A stretch of 64,000 nt of DNA from Nonomuraea montanisoli (GTDB lineage Bacteria > Actinomycetota > Actinomycetes > Streptosporangiales > Streptosporangiaceae). The stretch covers positions 186,001-250,000 of the forward strand of contig NZ_JABWGN010000015.1 of NCBI RefSeq assembly GCF_013363975.1, written 5' to 3'. Both the position numbers and the translations under genes were made by a program. Every line of letters begins with the position of its first letter. Position 1 is the stretch's first letter. This document shows positions 48,196 through 57,100 of the stretch, in pieces. The notes beneath the pieces are model-generated. The model did no database searches, had not been told where the DNA came from, and saw nothing but the letters and a program-made list of their open reading frames with translations.

Positions 48196-50451
48196 ATGGA
48201 CTGGGGTACCGGGCTGACCGCCGTCGGTCTAGTGGTCACCGTCATCGCAGCTGTCATCGCCTGGCTGCAACTTCGCAGGACTCCCCACACGAACACGCCC
48301 GTGAACCCCGCGGCATCCGGCGGCCGTCGTGAAACCGGTACTGATCATCGGACCGTCAGGACCAACATTCTTCCGCCGCCGACAGGGCATTTGCCCCACC
48401 TTGTGCGGGGCCGTGACCGGCTTCTGAACGACTTGCGTGCTCTGGTCAAGAAGCCGGACGGGAAAATACACCTGCTTTCGGGCATGGGCGGGGTGGGCAA
48501 GACGTCCGTCGCACTGCAGATCGCCGCCGAAGCTCAAGCCGAGGGACGGCCCACCTGGTGGGTGCCCGCTACCGACGCGCAGACCTTCGCCCTGCACATG
48601 CTCGGTCTGGCACGTGAACTGGGCGCCACAGCGGGTGAGGTCGAGGAGGCGTTGGAGGGGCGCCGTAGGGGATCCGACCTGCTCTGGCGGCTTCTCGACG
48701 ACGTGCAGGGCTGGCTGCTGGTCATCGACAACGCCGACGATCCGCGGGCACTGGACGCGGATCAGCCCGTGGCCGGCGGGAACGGCTGGTTACGACCGAC
48801 TTCCACGGGCCTTGTGCTCGTCACCACGCGTGCGCGCGCAACGGGCATGTGGGGGCGGCATACGACGATGCACAAGATGAACGTCCTGCCTCCCCAGGAC
48901 GGAGCCTGCATCCTGCTCGACCTGGTGCCGGAGGCGGGCAGCGTGGCGGAGGCGGAGAACTTGTCGGCGAGGCTGGGAGGGCTGCCGCTGGCGCTGCGTC
49001 ACGCGGGCATGCATCTGTCCACCGCCTTCGCGCTGGAACGGAACTTCGTGGCCTATCAAGAGGCACTGGACAGCCCTGGAGACACTTTGATGCGACCCGA
49101 CATGGATGACAGGGCGAACCTCACCATGACATGGGAGTTGTCGCTCGACCTGCTGGCCGCCAGGGACATGCCGCAGGCCCGCGCGCTGCTCGGGGTTCTC
49201 TCCTGTTTCCCGGCTCCGACGCCGATACCGGCAGTGCTCCTCGACCATGCCACCCTCGCCACCGCGTGTGAGGAGCAGGGACGCGGCGGCGTGTCCGGCG
49301 GGCTGGCCGCACTCGACTCTGTGGGGCTGATCGAAGAGGTGGATTCGGCTGACAAGGCGACGCGCGGCGTCGCCCTGCACCCACTGGTGGCGGAAGTCAC
49401 CCGCCGAAAGCTGTTCGACAGCCCGCTGGGCGGTCGGACGGCGGCGGTGGCTGTCTCCCTGGTGGCCCGGGCCGTCGGGACACTGAGCGTCGACCGTTCG
49501 TCGGACTGGCCGATCTGGGCTCAGCTCCATGCCCATGTCCGCGGCTTGTGGCTGAGCGTCATCGGCGAGCTTGATGATGAGAGCCTCGCCGTCCTGGCCG
49601 AGGCCACGGCCGTCTGTGCCATGGGATTGACGTACGGTGGCTCCTATCACGTCGCTCTGAGTCTGACCGGGATGGCGCTCGGTAAGACCGAGGGCCGGCT
49701 GCCTTCCGACAGCCCCGCGGTCCTCGACATTCGGCACAGGCATGCAAGCGCCAAGATGTTCCTCGGTCTGGCAGCCGAGGCGGAGCGCGAGTTCCGAGCA
49801 GTCCTCGCCGGCCGGGTGAGCGTACTCGGGCCCCATCACCCGAAGACTCTGATCATCCGCCACAATCTGGCGCGTGTCCTCGCTGATCAGGGGCGGCTGG
49901 ACGAGGCCGGCGAGCAGTTCGCGCAAGCCCTTGCGGCCAAGGTGCGCGTGCTGGGTCCGGAGGATCCCGACACGCTCGCCACCCGCCATGAGGCCGCCCG
50001 GGTACTCCTGGCCCAGGGGAAGGCCGTCGAGGCGGAGACGGAGCACCGTGCCATTCACGCGACGAAGCTCAAGGTCCTGGGGCCCGAGCACCCCGATACT
50101 CTCGTGTCCCGGCAGGAGATCCCCCGTTCGCTCCTGGCACAGGGCAGGGCCGTGGAGGCGGAACGCGAGCTACGCGAGATTCTGGGGCTCCGCATGCGAC
50201 TGCTGGGTGGGGACCACCCGCATGTACTGAATACGAGCCACTGGCTCGCCGCGGCACTGGCGGCGCAAGGACGGTACGAAGAGGCCGGGCAGCGCTTCGT
50301 GGAGGTCCTCGAAGCCAGGCGGCGTGTCCTGGGGGCAGAGAACACCTACACCCTCGCCACTCAGGAAGCTCTGACCGAGATGCGACGCAGGGCAGCACAG
50401 CCCGCTCCGGAAGAAGGCGATGACGCCCCTGGTGCTGGAGGATCTCGTTGA
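48196..50451 (+). CDS. Membrane-anchored STAND NTPase (NB-ARC) with TPR repeats
   Basis: 751 residues. N-terminal TM helix (GLTAVGLVVTVIAAVIAWLQL, about 5-25), then an NB-ARC module: Walker A GMGGVGKTS (96-104), Walker B WLLVIDNAD (173-181), 'LVLVTTRAR' (sensor region) and GGLPLAL. A winged-helix-like part is followed by five 42-residue kinesin-light-chain-type TPRs (VLGPEDPDTLATRHEAARVLLAQGK...). STAND proteins are signal-triggered switches, and in bacteria many act in phage defence or regulation. No effector domain other than the TM helix is present. Its codon use is slightly less GC-biased than its neighbours. Its last codons read through a spoU-like fragment in another frame. Confidence 0.87.
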   Translation: MDWGTGLTAVGLVVTVIAAVIAWLQLRRTPHTNTPVNPAASGGRRETGTDHRTVRTNILPPPTGHLPHLVRGRDRLLNDLRALVKKPDGKIHLLSGMGGVGKTSVALQIAAEAQAEGRPTWWVPATDAQTFALHMLGLARELGATAGEVEEALEGRRRGSDLLWRLLDDVQGWLLVIDNADDPRALDADQPVAGGNGWLRPTSTGLVLVTTRARATGMWGRHTTMHKMNVLPPQDGACILLDLVPEAGSVAEAENLSARLGGLPLALRHAGMHLSTAFALERNFVAYQEALDSPGDTLMRPDMDDRANLTMTWELSLDLLAARDMPQARALLGVLSCFPAPTPIPAVLLDHATLATACEEQGRGGVSGGLAALDSVGLIEEVDSADKATRGVALHPLVAEVTRRKLFDSPLGGRTAAVAVSLVARAVGTLSVDRSSDWPIWAQLHAHVRGLWLSVIGELDDESLAVLAEATAVCAMGLTYGGSYHVALSLTGMALGKTEGRLPSDSPAVLDIRHRHASAKMFLGLAAEAEREFRAVLAGRVSVLGPHHPKTLIIRHNLARVLADQGRLDEAGEQFAQALAAKVRVLGPEDPDTLATRHEAARVLLAQGKAVEAETEHRAIHATKLKVLGPEHPDTLVSRQEIPRSLLAQGRAVEAERELREILGLRMRLLGGDHPHVLNTSHWLAAALAAQGRYEEAGQRFVEVLEARRRVLGAENTYTLATQEALTEMRRRAAQPAPEEGDDAPGAGGSR

Positions 50452-50470
50452 TCACAGCAACGTCGGCGCC
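50429..50470 (+). pseudogene. 42-bp diverged fragment of a spoU/TrmH gene
   Basis: It matches 47618-47659 of the intact methyltransferase gene at 38 of 42 positions. In the methyltransferase frame it reads LVLEDLVDHSNVGA. Three of the four differences are synonymous and the fourth is Gly to Ser, so it looks like a piece of a once-translated, diverged homologue. It overlaps the STAND gene's stop codon. Confidence 0.85.
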
Positions 50471-50490
50471 GCGCGAGGACTGTCGAGCGG

Positions 50491-51458
<968 letters not shown>

Positions 51459-51471
<13 letters not shown>

Positions 51472-52385
51472 CTCGTCCTGCCTTTCTGCGAGGGGTGGTC
51501 TTCACCGTGGGCGGAGGAGGCCGGGTGTTCCCGATGGAGCGCGACGGAGAGCACCACGAGCCCGACTCCGGCCAGCTCGGCGAGTGCGGGAAGTTGCCGG
51601 AGCACCACGATGCCGATCGCCGTTGCCGCGGCCGGAAGCAGCGCCACCAGCAACGCGTACGTGGACCGGGCCATGCGTGCCATGGCGAGCTGATCGCACA
51701 CGTACGGGATCACCGACGAACAGATCCCCACGCCGAACCCGGCGGCGAGCGCGACCGGGTCGAGCACCGCCGGAGCGGCCTGCCGGACGGCCACCGGCGC
51801 GACGAACACGCAGGCGACGAGCATGGCCGCGGCCAGCCCGTCGATGCCGCCGACGCCGCGCAGGCGACGAGCCGCGCGGTGGGCCAGCACGATGTAGGCG
51901 GCGAACAGCGCCGCGTTGGCGAAGGCGAACACCAGCCCCAGCGGCTCCCCGGCCAGCCGGACGCCGGTCAGCACGTAGACGCCGCCGACCGCCGCCACGA
52001 GTGCCACGAGGTTACGCGCCGTACGGGCACCGAGCGCGGCCAGCACGATGACCGGCAGGAACTCGATCGCGGCGACGGTCCCCAGGGGTACGCGGGCGAT
52101 CGCCAGGTAGAAACAGACGTTCATGGCCGCGAGCACCGCGCCCCAGGCGACGATGATGCGCCGCTGCTCGGCGTCGAGCCGCGCGAGGACGCGCCAGGGA
52201 CGACGCCAGAGCGCGAGAACCAGCGCGGCGCTCCAGATCCTCAGCGCCGCGACCCCGAGCGGGGCGAGCCTGGCGAACAGCAGCACGGCGAAGGCCGGGC
52301 CGAGGTAGTGGAAGACGGCGCTCCCGATGAAACAGGTCCATGGAGGCGCCGCGGAGAGCACAGCGCGAGGGCTGGTGGGCGGCAT
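51459..52385 (-). CDS. EamA/RhtA-like drug/metabolite transporter
   Basis: 308 residues, ten TM segments in two EamA repeats: 'FHYLGPAFAVLLFARLAPLGVAALRIWSAALVLAL' and 'AALFAAYIVLAHRAARRLRG...SSVIPYVCDQLAMARM.RSTYALLVALLPAAATAIGIVVL'. The second-repeat pattern matches RhtA-type exporters of threonine or homoserine. It is divergent from an Lrp/AsnC regulator, the classic layout for amino-acid efflux control. Substrate inferred, not shown. Confidence 0.88.
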
Positions 52386-52419
52386 GACGCCATCGTCGGG
52401 CAGCCCGTAATTTAGGAGA

Positions 52420-52902
52420 ATGGCGAACCGAAGGATCAGACCCGAGCGGGCCTACGAAGCGAAGGGACTCGACGCCCTCGACCTTCGGATTCTCGCCGAG
52501 CTGCAGGTCGACGCCAGAGTGAGCTTCGCCGAACTGGGCCGCCGGGTCGCCCTGTCCGCGCCCGCGGTGGCCGACAGGGTGCAGCGGCTGGAGGAGACCG
52601 GAGTGATCACCGGCTATCGCGCCGAGGTCGACCCGCGGGCCCTGGGCTTCCCGGTCACGGTGATGGTCCGGATCCGCCCGGCGATCCGGGAGCTGCACCG
52701 CATCTCCAAGATCGCCAAGGAGGTTCCCCAGATCGTCGAGTGCTACAGAATGACCGGCGACGACTGCTTTTACTTCACGATGCACCTGCGGACGGTCGAC
52801 GAGCTCGAACCGATCCTCGACCTGTTCACCCCGTACGGTCACACGACCACGTCCCTCATCCACACCGCGCCGGTGCCGCGCCGCCCCCTGCCCCTGGAGT
52901 GA
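52420..52902 (+). CDS. Lrp/AsnC-family transcriptional regulator
   Basis: 160 residues. HTH 'LDALDLRILAELQVDARVSFAELGRRVALSAPAVADRVQRLEETGVI' followed by the RAM ligand domain 'VMVRIRPAIRELHRISKIAKEVPQIVECYRMTGDDCFYFTMHLRTVDELEPILDLF'. It is divergent from the EamA/aldo-keto reductase pair with 34 bp between starts and probably senses an amino acid to control their expression. Confidence 0.92.
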   Translation: MANRRIRPERAYEAKGLDALDLRILAELQVDARVSFAELGRRVALSAPAVADRVQRLEETGVITGYRAEVDPRALGFPVTVMVRIRPAIRELHRISKIAKEVPQIVECYRMTGDDCFYFTMHLRTVDELEPILDLFTPYGHTTTSLIHTAPVPRRPLPLE

Positions 52903-52905
52903 GGT

Positions 52906-53496
52906 CTACGCGGCCCCCGCCGCGCCTCTCGCCCGCCACGTGTCACGCAGTGTCTTCAAGGCGCCGCCCCAGGCGAGGAGCTCGTCCAGCATGGCGGTGA
53001 CCGCGTCGGCGTGGTGGGCGGCAGGGGTGAGGACCTGGAAGTTCTCGAAGTCCGTGGCCAGGGACAGCGCGACCTGGGTGCGTACGTCGGCGACGTGCAG
53101 CTCTCCCATGATCAGGCGCAGGTGTTCCACGGCTCGGACACCTCCCGCGCTGCCGTAGCCGACGAAGGCAGCGGCTTTGTTGTTCCATTCGGCGTACAGG
53201 AAGTCGATGGCGTTCTTCAGCACGCCTGAAGTCGAGTGGTTGTACTCGGGGGTGACGAACACGTACGCGTCGAAGGAGGCGATCTTGTCGGCCCAGGCCC
53301 TGGTGTGCGCGTGGGCGTAGTGGCCCATCGCCGGTGGCAGCGCCTCGTCCAGGTGCGGCAGCCGGAAGTCCTTGAGGTCGACGATCTCGAACGAGGCGTC
53401 GTCCCGTTCGGCCGCCAGGTCGTGGATCCAGCGGGCCACGGCCTCGCCGTTGCGTCCCGGGCGGGTGCTGCCGATGATGATGCCTACTTTGATCAT
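52906..53496 (-). CDS. NADPH-dependent FMN reductase (flavodoxin-like)
   Basis: 196 residues. 'VGIIIGSTRPGRNGEAVARWI' is the FMN phosphate loop, 'FVTPEYNHSTSGVLKNAIDFL' the second flavin loop, and 'AAFVGYGSAGGVRAVEHLRLI' the third. Such quinone/chromate-reductase-like enzymes reduce flavins, quinones or azo compounds. It is the last gene of an operon with an MFS exporter and a quinone oxidoreductase (4-bp overlap with the exporter stop), under a TetR repressor. The set looks like a quinone or electrophile resistance unit. Confidence 0.92.
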   Translation of the reverse strand: MIKVGIIIGSTRPGRNGEAVARWIHDLAAERDDASFEIVDLKDFRLPHLDEALPPAMGHYAHAHTRAWADKIASFDAYVFVTPEYNHSTSGVLKNAIDFLYAEWNNKAAAFVGYGSAGGVRAVEHLRLIMGELHVADVRTQVALSLATDFENFQVLTPAAHHADAVTAMLDELLAWGGALKTLRDTWRARGAAGAA

Positions 53497-54875
53497 GGGG
53501 ACCTCCTTGGTGATTCGCGGCCGGGCAGGCTCGCGGCCATGACCAGGCCGGTCGCGGTGAGGACGAACATCCAGGTGAGGGCTGGGGCGAAGCCGCCGGC
53601 CTGGAGGATGACGGCCATCAGCGCGGTGCCGGTGGCGGCGCCGACCCGTTGCACGACGGTGCTGGTGCTGGTGGCGTGCGGGATGGCGGCCGGGCGCAGG
53701 GTGCGGTAGACGGCGACGCTGACGGGCAGGGCGGCCACGCCGAATCCCGCTCCGCGCAGGAGCAGCGCCGCGCTCAGCAGGAGGGTGTCGGTGTCACGGG
53801 TGGCGAAGACGAACGGAAGGGTTCCCATGGTGGCCGCGGCCATCCCGGCCAGGGCCAGCGGGCGCGGCGGCAGGCGGTCGGCGTACTGCCCGGCCAGCAG
53901 GGACGCCAGTGCGACACCGAGGGTCTGGGGAGCGAGCGCGAGCCCGGCGTCGAGCGCGGACAGGTCGTGCAGTCGCTGGTAGTACAGCGGCAGCAGGAAC
54001 ATCGGCCCCCAGCTCGTGACGCCGAGGACGAACATCATGACCGTCCCCGACCGGAAGGAGCGATCGGCGAAGAGCCGCAGGTCGAGCAGGCTCGTCTCGG
54101 CCCGGCGCAGCGAGCGTGCGATGAACGCGGCCAGGAGCCCGGCCCCTGCCACCGCCGTCAGCGTCGCGGTCCCGATCCCGGTCCGTGTCTCCAGCCCGGT
54201 CAGCGCGTGCAGCAGGGCGACCACCCCGGCCGGCAGCAGGAGCAGCCCGACAAGGTCGAGACGACGTTCGTCGCGTACCTCGTCCCGGGGGAACCACCGC
54301 CACGTCATGGCCAGCGAGAGGAGGATCAGCGGCGCGTTGACGAAGAAGACCCAGCGCCAGCCCCAGCCGTCGATCAGCACGCCGCCGAGCACGGGCCCGG
54401 AGATCGGGGCGAGCTGCCCGACGAAACCGACCTTCCCCATCACCCGGCCCAGACGCTCGGGTCCCGCGGCCCTGGCCAGGACGAGCTGCGTCACCGGCAG
54501 GATCATGCCGCCGCCCAGCCCTTGCAGTGCCCGGAAGGCGATGAGCGAGCCCGCCGACCACGCGGCGCCGCACAGGATCGATCCGACCAGGAACAGCCCC
54601 AGGGCCGTCACCCACACGGCGCGGGCGCCGAAGCGGCCGACCGACCAGCCCACCAGCGGAATGACGGCGGTCATCGCGAGCACGTAGGAGGTGGTGACCC
54701 ATTGGATCGCCGTGACCGTCGCGGACAGGTCCCTGGCCAGCTCGTCCAGCGCCACCGCGACGATGGTGGTGTCCAGCAGCGCCGCCATCGCGCCCACCAG
54801 GACCGTCGCGGTCAGCGGCAGGAGGGCGCGGGCGGTCGTGGCTGAGGGCGCCGGGCTCGCGTTCGGCGTGCTCAC
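53493..54875 (-). CDS. MFS drug exporter, DHA2 (EmrB/QacA) family
   Basis: 460 residues from a GTG overlapping the previous stop (GTGA). 14 TM segments. Motif A-like 'GWSVGRFGARAVWVTALGLFLVGS', motif D1 'LLDTTIVAVALDELARDLSATVTAIQWVTTSYVLAMTAVIPL', motif C 'LGGGMILPVTQLVLARAAGPERLGRVMG...ISGPVLGGVLIDGWGWRWVFFVNAP'. Proton-driven efflux of hydrophobic drugs is the family role. Coupled on both sides by 4-bp overlaps to oxidoreductases that might modify the same toxic compound. Confidence 0.92.
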   Translation of the reverse strand: MSTPNASPAPSATTARALLPLTATVLVGAMAALLDTTIVAVALDELARDLSATVTAIQWVTTSYVLAMTAVIPLVGWSVGRFGARAVWVTALGLFLVGSILCGAAWSAGSLIAFRALQGLGGGMILPVTQLVLARAAGPERLGRVMGKVGFVGQLAPISGPVLGGVLIDGWGWRWVFFVNAPLILLSLAMTWRWFPRDEVRDERRLDLVGLLLLPAGVVALLHALTGLETRTGIGTATLTAVAGAGLLAAFIARSLRRAETSLLDLRLFADRSFRSGTVMMFVLGVTSWGPMFLLPLYYQRLHDLSALDAGLALAPQTLGVALASLLAGQYADRLPPRPLALAGMAAATMGTLPFVFATRDTDTLLLSAALLLRGAGFGVAALPVSVAVYRTLRPAAIPHATSTSTVVQRVGAATGTALMAVILQAGGFAPALTWMFVLTATGLVMAASLPGRESPRRSP

Positions 54876-55819
54876 GGGATCAGCAGGGTCTTGCCGATCG
54901 TGGCGCGGGCTTCGATGGCCCGGTGCGCCTCGGCGGCCTCGGACAAGCGGTAGGTCTGGCCGACGACCGGGCGCAGCCGACCGGCCGCGGCGTGCGCGAG
55001 CGCCTCCTCGGCCAGCGCCCGGATCTCCGCCGGGGCGGGTACGCCCCCGTCGGGGACGACCGTCACATGAGCGGCCGGCTCGGTCCAGGAGCCGGAGGCC
55101 ATGCCGTACACGCTGGCCCGGCCGCCGGGCCGCACGGCGCGCATGCCCTCCGCGCCCACGACGCCGCCGACTCCGTCGAAGACGAGGTCGACGCCTCCGC
55201 TCATCTCGGCGACCTCGCGCTCCCAGCCCGGCTTGGAGTAGTCGACGTAGGCGAGAGCACCCAGTGAGGCGACCAACGCCTCCTTGGCCGGACCGCGGGC
55301 GGCGCCGACGACCTTCGCCCCCGAGGCGGCGGCGAGCTGGACCAGCAGGCTGCCGACGCCACCGGCGGCCGCCTCCACCAGCACCCACTCGCCCGGACGC
55401 ACCCCGGCCTGCCGGTGCAGGCGCACCGCTGTCCGCCCGTCGGCCAGCAGCGCCACCGCGTCGCGCAGCGTCACCCCCGCCGGGACGGGGACGAGGTCCT
55501 CCGCCCGGGCCACGGCCAGCTCCGCATAGCCGCCGGTGCCGCCGGTCGTGGTCACCACGGCCTGTCCGACCAGCGCGGCATCGGCCCCCGGGCCGACAGC
55601 CGAGACGCGCCCGCCCACCGCGTTGCCGGGGACGCGCGGAAGCGGCGGCCGCTGGTGGGCCGCGGGACCGCGGCCGGCCCGCACCTGTGTCTCGACGTAC
55701 GTGATCCCGGCGTAGTCCACCTTCACCAGCACCTGCCCCGGCCCCGGGACCGGGTCTTCGACCTCCTGGACGCGCAGCACCTCCGGCCCGCCGAAGCGAT
55801 CCATGACCACAGCACGCAT
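54872..55819 (-). CDS. Zinc-free quinone oxidoreductase (MDR family)
   Basis: 315 residues; the ATG has GAGGAGGAAG upstream. 'MRAVVMDRFGGPEVLRVQEVEDPVPGPGQVLVKVDYAGI' N-terminal GroES-like part, then 'VLVEAAAGGVGSLLVQLAAASGAKVVGAARG' (NADPH-binding AxxGGVG), 'DLVFDGVGG' and 'TYRLSEAAEAHRAIEARATIGKTLL'. The zinc ligands of alcohol dehydrogenases are absent, as in QOR/zeta-crystallin. First gene of the TetR-controlled operon; it would reduce quinones or enones. Confidence 0.93.
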   Translation of the reverse strand: MRAVVMDRFGGPEVLRVQEVEDPVPGPGQVLVKVDYAGITYVETQVRAGRGPAAHQRPPLPRVPGNAVGGRVSAVGPGADAALVGQAVVTTTGGTGGYAELAVARAEDLVPVPAGVTLRDAVALLADGRTAVRLHRQAGVRPGEWVLVEAAAGGVGSLLVQLAAASGAKVVGAARGPAKEALVASLGALAYVDYSKPGWEREVAEMSGGVDLVFDGVGGVVGAEGMRAVRPGGRASVYGMASGSWTEPAAHVTVVPDGGVPAPAEIRALAEEALAHAAAGRLRPVVGQTYRLSEAAEAHRAIEARATIGKTLLIP

Positions 55820-55835
55820 GACTTCCTCCTCAATA

Positions 55836-55886
55836 GGAGCGAATCGCTCCGCTTGAAGGGACTCTATAACCGGAGTGATTCGCTCC
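55836..55886. promoter_or_regulatory. Two TetR operators in the divergent promoter
   Basis: GGAGCGAATCGCTCC (55836-55850, perfect palindrome) and GGAGTGATTCGCTCC (55872-55886, near-perfect) lie 36 bp apart centre to centre. The second fills the spacer of the leftward promoter (TTGCGG and TATAGA on the minus strand, 16 bp apart); the first lies between its start point and the ribosome-binding site. Binding would block the oxidoreductase operon and probably the TetR gene. Confidence 0.85.
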
Positions 55887-55908
55887 GCAAGTTCGGTATG
55901 CTGGCGAC

Positions 55909-56583
55909 ATGACCGAATCCAAGCGCCGCGGCCCTCGGCAGGCGGAAGCCGAGCGCAACGACCGGGCCCTCCTGCGGGCGGCACGCCACGTGCTGGCGGC
56001 CGACGGGGAACACGCCTCGGTCGCGGCCATCGCGGCGGCCGCCGGGGTCGGCATCGGCAGCCTCTACCGGCGCTACCGCACCAAGGAGGAGCTCTTCCAG
56101 CGGCTGGCCGAACTGTCCCTCGACAACTGGAACCAAGCCGCCGAACGAGGTCTCGCCGAGGACGATCCGTGGGAAGGGCTGGCCTCCTTCGTCGCGGCCT
56201 GCGTCGAGTTCGGCCAAGGGTCGCTCGCCCCGATCGCCGGCACCATCAAGGTCACCAAGGAGATGCAGGCCAAGTCCGACCGCTCGGACGAACTGCTCGC
56301 CGCGCTCGTCGCGCGCGCCCACCAGGCACGCGTGCTCAGGCCGGACGTCACCGTCGTCGACATCTCCCTGCTGATCGAGCAGTTCGGCAGATCGCCGGCC
56401 CTGGACCAGCTACGCAAGCAGGGCCGCGAGGACCTCGTCGAGGCCGCCGCCGGCGCTCACCAGCGCGTTCTCACCATCGCCGTGGACGGCCTGCGCGCCT
56501 GCCACCCGCGTCCGCTGCCCGGCGACCCGCCCAGCGACCGGCTCTTCACCGAACGCTGGGCACACGAAACGGGCCAGGCGTAA
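55909..56583 (+). CDS. TetR-family transcriptional repressor
   Basis: 224 residues. HTH: 'RALLRAARHVLAADGEHASVAAIAAAAGVGIGSLYRRYRTKEELFQRLAE', a canonical TetR N-terminus. The C-terminal ligand domain is of the SbtR/TetR_C_21-like type (SLAPIAGTIKVTKEM...QVLRPDVTVVDISLLIEQF in outline). A TATGCT box lies 7 bp before the ATG with no ribosome-binding site, so the mRNA is probably leaderless. It presumably senses a quinone or drug and derepresses the divergent efflux/reductase operon. Confidence 0.92.
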   Translation: MTESKRRGPRQAEAERNDRALLRAARHVLAADGEHASVAAIAAAAGVGIGSLYRRYRTKEELFQRLAELSLDNWNQAAERGLAEDDPWEGLASFVAACVEFGQGSLAPIAGTIKVTKEMQAKSDRSDELLAALVARAHQARVLRPDVTVVDISLLIEQFGRSPALDQLRKQGREDLVEAAAGAHQRVLTIAVDGLRACHPRPLPGDPPSDRLFTERWAHETGQA

Positions 56584-56650
56584 GGGCCTCACGGAAATAT
56601 CCGGGGGTTTCGGGGAACCCGTGCCCGTCCGCCGACACAGTCCGGGTGTG

Positions 56651-56968
56651 ATGGACAGCCTTCCCACGGACGCCGAGCTGTGGAGGCGTGCGGTGGACGG
56701 GGACACCGAGGCCTTCGGCGTCATCTTCGACCGGCACGCGCGCGCCGTGTACAACCATTGCTTCCGCCGTACCGCTGACTGGTCGGAGGCTGAGGACATC
56801 ACCTCGGTGGTGTTCTTGGAGGCGTGGCGGCGGCACGGGGAACTGAGCCCCGAGCGTGACTCGGCGCTGCCGTGGCTCCTCGGCGTAGCCAACAACCGCC
56901 ATCGGCCGGGCCCACGGCGACGGCCACGTCGGGATCCTGACGCCCGGCCGGGCCCGACGCTCTCTTGA
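56651..56968 (+). pseudogene. Truncated ECF sigma factor (region 2 only)
   Basis: 105 residues. 'DAELWRRAVDGDTEAFGVIFDRHARAVYNHCFRRTADWSEAEDITSVVFLEAWRR' is a full sigma-70 region 2 of an ECF factor and 'SALPWLLGVANN' its usual end. The expected linker and region 4 HTH are then replaced by an Arg/Pro-rich tail. In another frame 56903-57029 reads AIGRAHGDGHVGILTPGRA and ends at a TAG, probably the tail of a different lost gene. A deletion fusing two genes explains this. The gene is likely non-functional as a sigma factor. Confidence 0.8.
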
Positions 56969-57100
56969 CGCGCGCCTCGCGGTGCCGTTCGCCGACCTGC
57001 GGCAGCCCACCGTCGGCACGCCGTCGTAGCTCAGGCGCGGAGTAGCCTACCGAAGGAGATCATGCCCGGCACCGCTGGACCACCCGAGAAGGAGACCGCC

